A program made the position numbers and the translations under genes. Of a stretch of 64,000 nt of DNA, positions 60,454 to 64,000 are shown one piece after another. The notes below the pieces were generated by a model, which ran no database searches, was not told the DNA's origin, and worked only from the letters and a program-made list of their open reading frames with translations. The stretch is taken from positions 99,608 through 163,607 of the forward strand of contig NZ_RHLK01000001.1 in the NCBI RefSeq assembly GCF_009757775.1, given 5' to 3'. Source of the stretch: Paenibacillus lutrae. GTDB lineage: Bacteria > Bacillota > Bacilli > Paenibacillales > NBRC-103111. The number at the start of each line of letters is the position of its first letter. The first letter of the stretch is position 1.

Positions 60454-60510
60454 TTGACAATTAATTGAATACAAATATACAATATTAAACAATACGAAGT
60501 AATACGAAAT
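60454..60510 (+). promoter_or_regulatory. Promoter and direct-repeat operator of the DeoR-HAD operon
   Basis: TTGACA (60454-60459) is followed after 18 bases by TACAAT (60478-60483). Just downstream are AATACGAAGT (60491-60500) and AATACGAAAT (60501-60510), a 10-bp direct repeat differing at one base, as expected for DeoR-family sites. Autoregulation is inferred. Confidence 0.6.
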
Positions 60511-60533
60511 AATAAAAGTGTGGTGTAAATCTT

Positions 60534-61289
60534 TTGAAATCCATGTTCACGGAAGAGCGTCGAAATAAAATTCTTGAATTACTGAAAAGAGAAGGCAGAG
60601 TTCAAGTGAATCAGTTAGCAGGAATGTTAGCAGTCACAGAAGATGCTATACGAAAAGATCTGCGATTTTTGGAAAGTAACGATTTGTTGAAAAGAACATA
60701 CGGTGGCGCTGTGTTACCCTCCAAACATTCCAGTTTTGTTCCTTATCAGGAAAGGGGGGAACCCGCCCGGAAATTACCTTTTGCAAAAGCCGCCGCCTCG
60801 TTGATTCAACCCGGAGAAACCGTGTTCTTGGAAGCTTCCAGTTATACGAATCTCATCTTTAATGAAATTGGCCCCATACCAGACGTTACATTCGTAACGA
60901 ACGGAATTTATGGTCTTCCTGACCTAATCCAAAAGGTTCGCGTGATTCATCTGGGTGGAGAAATCCATCCGAAAGACGAATCCTGTTATGGCAGTATTAC
61001 GCTTGACAGTATGGCAAGTATAAATTTTACTAAATGTTTTTTACGGACGTCGGGGATTACTCCAGACTGGATGGTTACGACAAGTTTAAGGGAGAGCCTC
61101 GATCTCAAAAAGCTTGCGATGAAAAATTCAGAGCAGATTATTCTTTTAGTTGAAGAGAGTAATTGGAACCAAAGGGATATGTACAATGTTTGTTCTCTTC
61201 ATGAAGTTGATCTTGTTGTAACCAACACTGCTGATACGTCCATCATTAATCATATGGAGAAAGATGAAATTCCTTATATAATCACCTGA
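60534..61289 (+). CDS. DeoR/GlpR family regulator with altered ligand site
   Basis: A 251-residue protein. The N-terminal helix-turn-helix is ERRNKILELLKREGRVQVNQ, LAGMLAVTEDAIRKDLRFLE. The C-terminal DeoRC domain shows FVTNGIYGLPDLIQ and IHLGGEIHPKDESCYG. The usual phosphate-binding DxGTTT is LEASSYTN here, and the later DSSKFG-like block reads EESNWNQ, so the sugar-phosphate site appears changed. The start is TTG 60534 or ATG 60543; neither has a strong ribosome site. The two HAD genes follow at 38- and 11-bp gaps and form an operon with it. Confidence 0.85.
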   Translation: MKSMFTEERRNKILELLKREGRVQVNQLAGMLAVTEDAIRKDLRFLESNDLLKRTYGGAVLPSKHSSFVPYQERGEPARKLPFAKAAASLIQPGETVFLEASSYTNLIFNEIGPIPDVTFVTNGIYGLPDLIQKVRVIHLGGEIHPKDESCYGSITLDSMASINFTKCFLRTSGITPDWMVTTSLRESLDLKKLAMKNSEQIILLVEESNWNQRDMYNVCSLHEVDLVVTNTADTSIINHMEKDEIPYIIT

Positions 61290-61326
61290 TGTAGTTTGTG
61301 TAATTATTCTAAATGGGAGGCTGCTT

Positions 61327-61956
61327 ATGCCTGTATACGAAACGATTATATTTGATGTGGATGGCACCTTAATCGATACCGAAACGGCCGTTTTAAGTTC
61401 GCTTCAGAAGATGCTGAAAATTGACTACAACCTACATACTGAACTCTCAGATCTAGCTTTTGTACTAGGTATTCCTGGTGCTGCGGCATTGCCTCAATTG
61501 GGAATACGAGATATTGCCCGAGCAAATGAAAGATGGAACCGCTACATGAAGGAGTTCTATTCTTCCATACAAGTATTTGAAGGCATCGCTGACTTGATGA
61601 GCCATTTAAAGAACGAAGGCGCCGTTCAAGGGATTGTAACTTCAAAAACGATTGAAGAATTGAACAATGATTTTGTCCCATTCGGACTAACCCAATATTT
61701 ATCACACATTGTTTGTGCAGACGATACACAGCGGCATAAACCTAATCCGGAGCCTTTGCTTAAATTTTTGGAAATATCTAATGCCGAACCAGCCGCCTCC
61801 ATTTATATTGGAGATACAATTTATGATTATGAATGCGCGCGGGATGCTGGTGTAGACTTTGGGTTAGCTCTATGGGGATGTAAAAACCACAATAAAATAC
61901 CCGCCCAATACAAATTTGACAAACCGCAAGATCTAATCAAATTACTCAAAGAATGA
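61327..61956 (+). CDS. HAD-superfamily hydrolase (operon)
   Basis: A 209-residue HAD phosphatase. Motif I IIFDVDGTLIDTE, motif II GIVTSKTIEEL, motif III RHKPNPEPL, motif IV IYIGDTIYDYECARDAG. Its cap and lengths fit the beta-phosphoglucomutase/phosphoglycolate phosphatase style. ATG 61327 has TGGGAGGC upstream. It lies in the DeoR-HAD-HAD operon, so the likely substrate is a sugar phosphate sensed by the regulator; this is inferred. Confidence 0.88.
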   Translation: MPVYETIIFDVDGTLIDTETAVLSSLQKMLKIDYNLHTELSDLAFVLGIPGAAALPQLGIRDIARANERWNRYMKEFYSSIQVFEGIADLMSHLKNEGAVQGIVTSKTIEELNNDFVPFGLTQYLSHIVCADDTQRHKPNPEPLLKFLEISNAEPAASIYIGDTIYDYECARDAGVDFGLALWGCKNHNKIPAQYKFDKPQDLIKLLKE

Positions 61957-61966
61957 GGGATCTATT

Positions 61967-62617
61967 GTGAATAGAGCTATCCTGTTTGATTTTGACGGAA
62001 CGTTAGCCGATACTTTGCCCATTTGTTTCTATGCTTTTCAAAGTGTCTTTAAAAAATTTGATAATAAAGACCTTGCACAAGAAGAAATAAAGGCCATGTT
62101 CGGCCCTTCAGAGATTGGAATTATTCGAGAGAATCTTTCTCATGCGGATCAGGATCAAGCGGTAGAATTGTACTATGAGCAATATTCGGATTACCACAAT
62201 CAATTCGTTAAGCAGAACAAGGAGATCAACAATTTAATCGGGTATTTGAAAGAGGAAAGAATGAAACTGGGCATTGTGACGGGAAAAGCAAGCAGAAGCT
62301 TGGAAATATCTTTGAAAGCCTTGCAAATGGATCATGTATTTGATGTGATCATCACAGGGGATGATGTAAGCATACCAAAGCCCCACCCGGAAGGAATAAA
62401 TAAAGCATTATCGCAATTGGGTGTACCCCCGAGGGATGCAATTTTTATCGGAGATAGTGATGCGGACATTCAGGCGGGAATCCAAGCGAATGTGTATACG
62501 GTAGGAGTAAATTGGCTGCCTGACTACACAGCACCGGAATTTACTTATAAACCTGATTATAGTGTCCATAGTGTATCAGAATTTATAGACTTTGTGACAC
62601 AGCATACAAGCAAATAG
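61967..62617 (+). CDS. HAD-superfamily hydrolase, paralog of 57850-58503
   Basis: A 216-residue HAD phosphatase. Motif I LFDFDGTLADTLP, motif II GIVTGKASRSLE, motif III SIPKPHPEG, motif IV FIGDSDADIQAGIQAN. It matches the HAD at 57850-58503 across its length, but has lower GC, so it is either an older transferred copy or a divergent paralog. The start is GTG 61967, 10 bp after the previous stop, with GAGGGATC upstream. Confidence 0.88.
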   Translation: MNRAILFDFDGTLADTLPICFYAFQSVFKKFDNKDLAQEEIKAMFGPSEIGIIRENLSHADQDQAVELYYEQYSDYHNQFVKQNKEINNLIGYLKEERMKLGIVTGKASRSLEISLKALQMDHVFDVIITGDDVSIPKPHPEGINKALSQLGVPPRDAIFIGDSDADIQAGIQANVYTVGVNWLPDYTAPEFTYKPDYSVHSVSEFIDFVTQHTSK

Positions 62618-62668
62618 AGAAAAGAGGGCTGCGCCCTCGGGAAATCGCTTAATCTAGTGTTCGTATTC

Positions 62669-63340
62669 TTACTTATATTTCACTCTCACTGCTGCTGAAA
62701 AAGTAATTTCCCCCGGTTCAATAGGGGTAACGGCCGATGCGCTTTGAGTAAAAGCGACCGCTTTGTAAGGGACGGGGCCGCCTGCAAGGGTAATTTCTTC
62801 AACCTCACCCGGAACGGGCGGTAAAGAGACACCAAGCGTTCGCGCGATGGTTGCGGCTTTGTGTTGGGCGTTCACAAGAGCGGCTGACAAAGCTTTGTTC
62901 TCATAAATTTCCGGCTTGGCTGCGGCAAAACGGATGCTGTTCACGGTATTGGCACCACTGGCGACAGCCGTGTCCACGATCGTTCCTGTCTGCCCGACAC
63001 GATCCGTGGTAACTTGAAGAAGATGAGTCACCTTGTAGCCCCGGAAAGTCTGCTTGCCGTCCTCGAAATCGTACTGCATATCGATCCGGAAATCTTCTGT
63101 CTGAATGTGTTCACCGGGAATGCCTAATCCCTTCAAGGCGTTGATGATACGGGTCATGACGGCGACATTCTCTTGTTGTACTTGGGCGAGCACCGTTCCT
63201 TCGGTTATCGCACCCAGCACGATGAGGGCCCGGTCCGGCACGGCTGTCAGTATCCCTTGACCATTAACTTCTATAAGGGGATTCTTGCCCGCTTGAACGG
63301 AGTCTGGGGAATGGGGCCAGTAATCTGGATAAGGATCCAT
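62669..63340 (-). CDS. SIMPL-domain (DUF541) protein
   Basis: A 223-residue protein of the SIMPL/DUF541 family: PLIEVNGQGILTAVPDRALI, TEDFRIDMQYDFEDGKQTFR, GYKVTHLLQVTT, ANTVNSIRFA and NAQHKAATIARTLGVSL. Such proteins form ring-like assemblies and are often cell-surface, but no signal peptide is seen here. The function is unknown. ATG 63340 is chosen for AAGGAAGGAG about 9 bases upstream. Convergent with the HAD operon. Confidence 0.88.
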   Translation of the reverse strand: MDPYPDYWPHSPDSVQAGKNPLIEVNGQGILTAVPDRALIVLGAITEGTVLAQVQQENVAVMTRIINALKGLGIPGEHIQTEDFRIDMQYDFEDGKQTFRGYKVTHLLQVTTDRVGQTGTIVDTAVASGANTVNSIRFAAAKPEIYENKALSAALVNAQHKAATIARTLGVSLPPVPGEVEEITLAGGPVPYKAVAFTQSASAVTPIEPGEITFSAAVRVKYK

Positions 63341-63569
63341 ACGAGATTGCTCCTTCCTTGGAGTTTTACATCTACTATATGGGGAAGCAAGATTCTTTAT
63401 TCGGTTCATGGCGTGAAAGCCCGATCAGACAACATTTTAATGAACAGATACGCTAAGCCATTGAATGTGATCGGCTTGGCGTTTCTCTGCTGCTGCAGCG
63501 CGGGATCCATGCAGACCGCCAAAAGCTGATTGCGGCCAAATTAGCCATCTGGATACAGCATAACAAGTC

Positions 63570-63997
63570 TTAACTTCCAATATGGTTTAAGATTTTTTTA
63601 GCCATATTATGAAGTCCGTTTGGCAGTGATAGCTCTGTTATCGAGAACACGAAAATATTATCTTTCGCTGATTCTAATCCATCCGGGAGGTCGTCGTAAA
63701 TTGAGGTTATAAGGAAATTAGGAAAGGCTTTATGGCCGGCAAGCGTTTCACTTATGTTTAAAATCAGTGCATGTGAAACATTTTCGTTAACATATTGGCA
63801 TCCGAAAGTTGGAGCCCAGTACCAAGATTGGAATAGGCTCCAAGCGTTCTCGCTGTTGCTTTTATCTTTAAACATATGATCGAAAAGCCACGGATTGGTT
63901 AGGTATCGAAGATCCAAAATTGTAATAGCTTCACTTGAGAGTCTTGAAATCATTGAATTACTTAAATTTTCAAGGTATCGGTTCCACATTTCTTTTT
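63570..63997 (-). CDS. Hypothetical protein, N-terminus cut by right edge
   Basis: A minus-strand frame with its stop at 63570 remains open to the window edge (63997 in frame). ATG 63989 has no ribosome site in the few bases visible, so the true start may be outside. The visible part (MWNRYLENLSNSMISRLSSE, AWSLFQSWYWAPTFGCQYVN, FVFSITELSLPNGLHNMAKK) is not familiar to me. Low GC. Confidence 0.6.
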
Positions 63998-64000
63998 TAT

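Noticed and set aside
63395-63560. A possible gene fragment between the SIMPL gene and the right-edge gene
   Set aside because: Short frames only, no ribosome site and no recognisable motif.
1-64000. CRISPR arrays, tRNA or rRNA genes, prophage
   Set aside because: I saw no regular repeat-spacer pattern, no rRNA-like sequence, no convincing tRNA cloverleaf, and no integrase or phage structural gene. This was by reading only; tRNAscan-SE and CRISPR finders would settle it.

Overview
The window looks like a chromosomal segment of a Paenibacillus-type member of the Bacillales. The evidence is the strong AGGAGG-type ribosome sites, frequent TTG and GTG starts, a serS gene behind a T-box leader, a ZTP riboswitch, a CcpA cre site, Bacillus-type ECF sigma/anti-sigma pairs and lipoproteins, and base composition near 50% GC with some AT-rich patches. 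This placement is inferred from gene content and signals; no rRNA or tRNA gene is present to confirm it.

Layout. 1-683 holds the 3' end of an IS1182-type transposase. 759-2822 is a translationally coupled three-gene set (DCC thiol-oxidoreductase-like, SRPBCC-DoxX fusion, DUF4166). 2881-4369 is an ECF sigma factor with its membrane partner. 4453-6072 is a ZTP riboswitch controlling a FolD-cyclodeaminase fusion. 6366-7923 is a divergent seryl-tRNA synthetase with its T-box leader. 7986-14365 carries small secreted and membrane proteins, undecaprenyl-diphosphatase, an erythromycin-esterase-like protein, an ankyrin protein, a PPOX-type protein and a GNAT. 14729-15911 is a second ECF/anti-sigma module that keeps an ECF-like promoter but is broken by one frameshift and one nonsense codon. 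16162-25697 is housekeeping and metabolic: MFS, arylamine N-acetyltransferase, MocR regulator, GDPD, LysR with a MetE-like methyltransferase, and an M29 aminopeptidase.

25815-31311 is a sulfur-scavenging cluster: a TetR regulator, then a TauD-type dioxygenase, an arylsulfatase and an MFS transporter. The last three lie behind a good sigma-A promoter and a leader with an intrinsic terminator. 31595-37738 is the standout: a complete two-gene RADAR anti-phage system, rdrA (ATPase) and rdrB (adenosine deaminase), with all expected catalytic residues visible. Its RdrA is long, with a coiled-coil-rich, AT-rich C-terminal half. 37897-50846 holds AraC, WYL and SDR loci, a second arylamine N-acetyltransferase, a four-PAS hybrid histidine kinase and a lipoprotein. 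A 163-bp MITE-like element abuts a dead histidine-kinase fragment here. Two WYL-regulator loci share the same TGACA-N5-TGTCA inverted repeat.

51041-63989 holds a DoxX protein with a cre site in its leader, several HAD and histidine phosphatases, a CPA1 antiporter and an Excalibur protein. An AT-rich insert (about 59830-62620) carries a DeoR-type regulator and two HAD phosphatases and truncates an HD-domain gene. A SIMPL-domain protein and a gene cut by the right edge complete the window.
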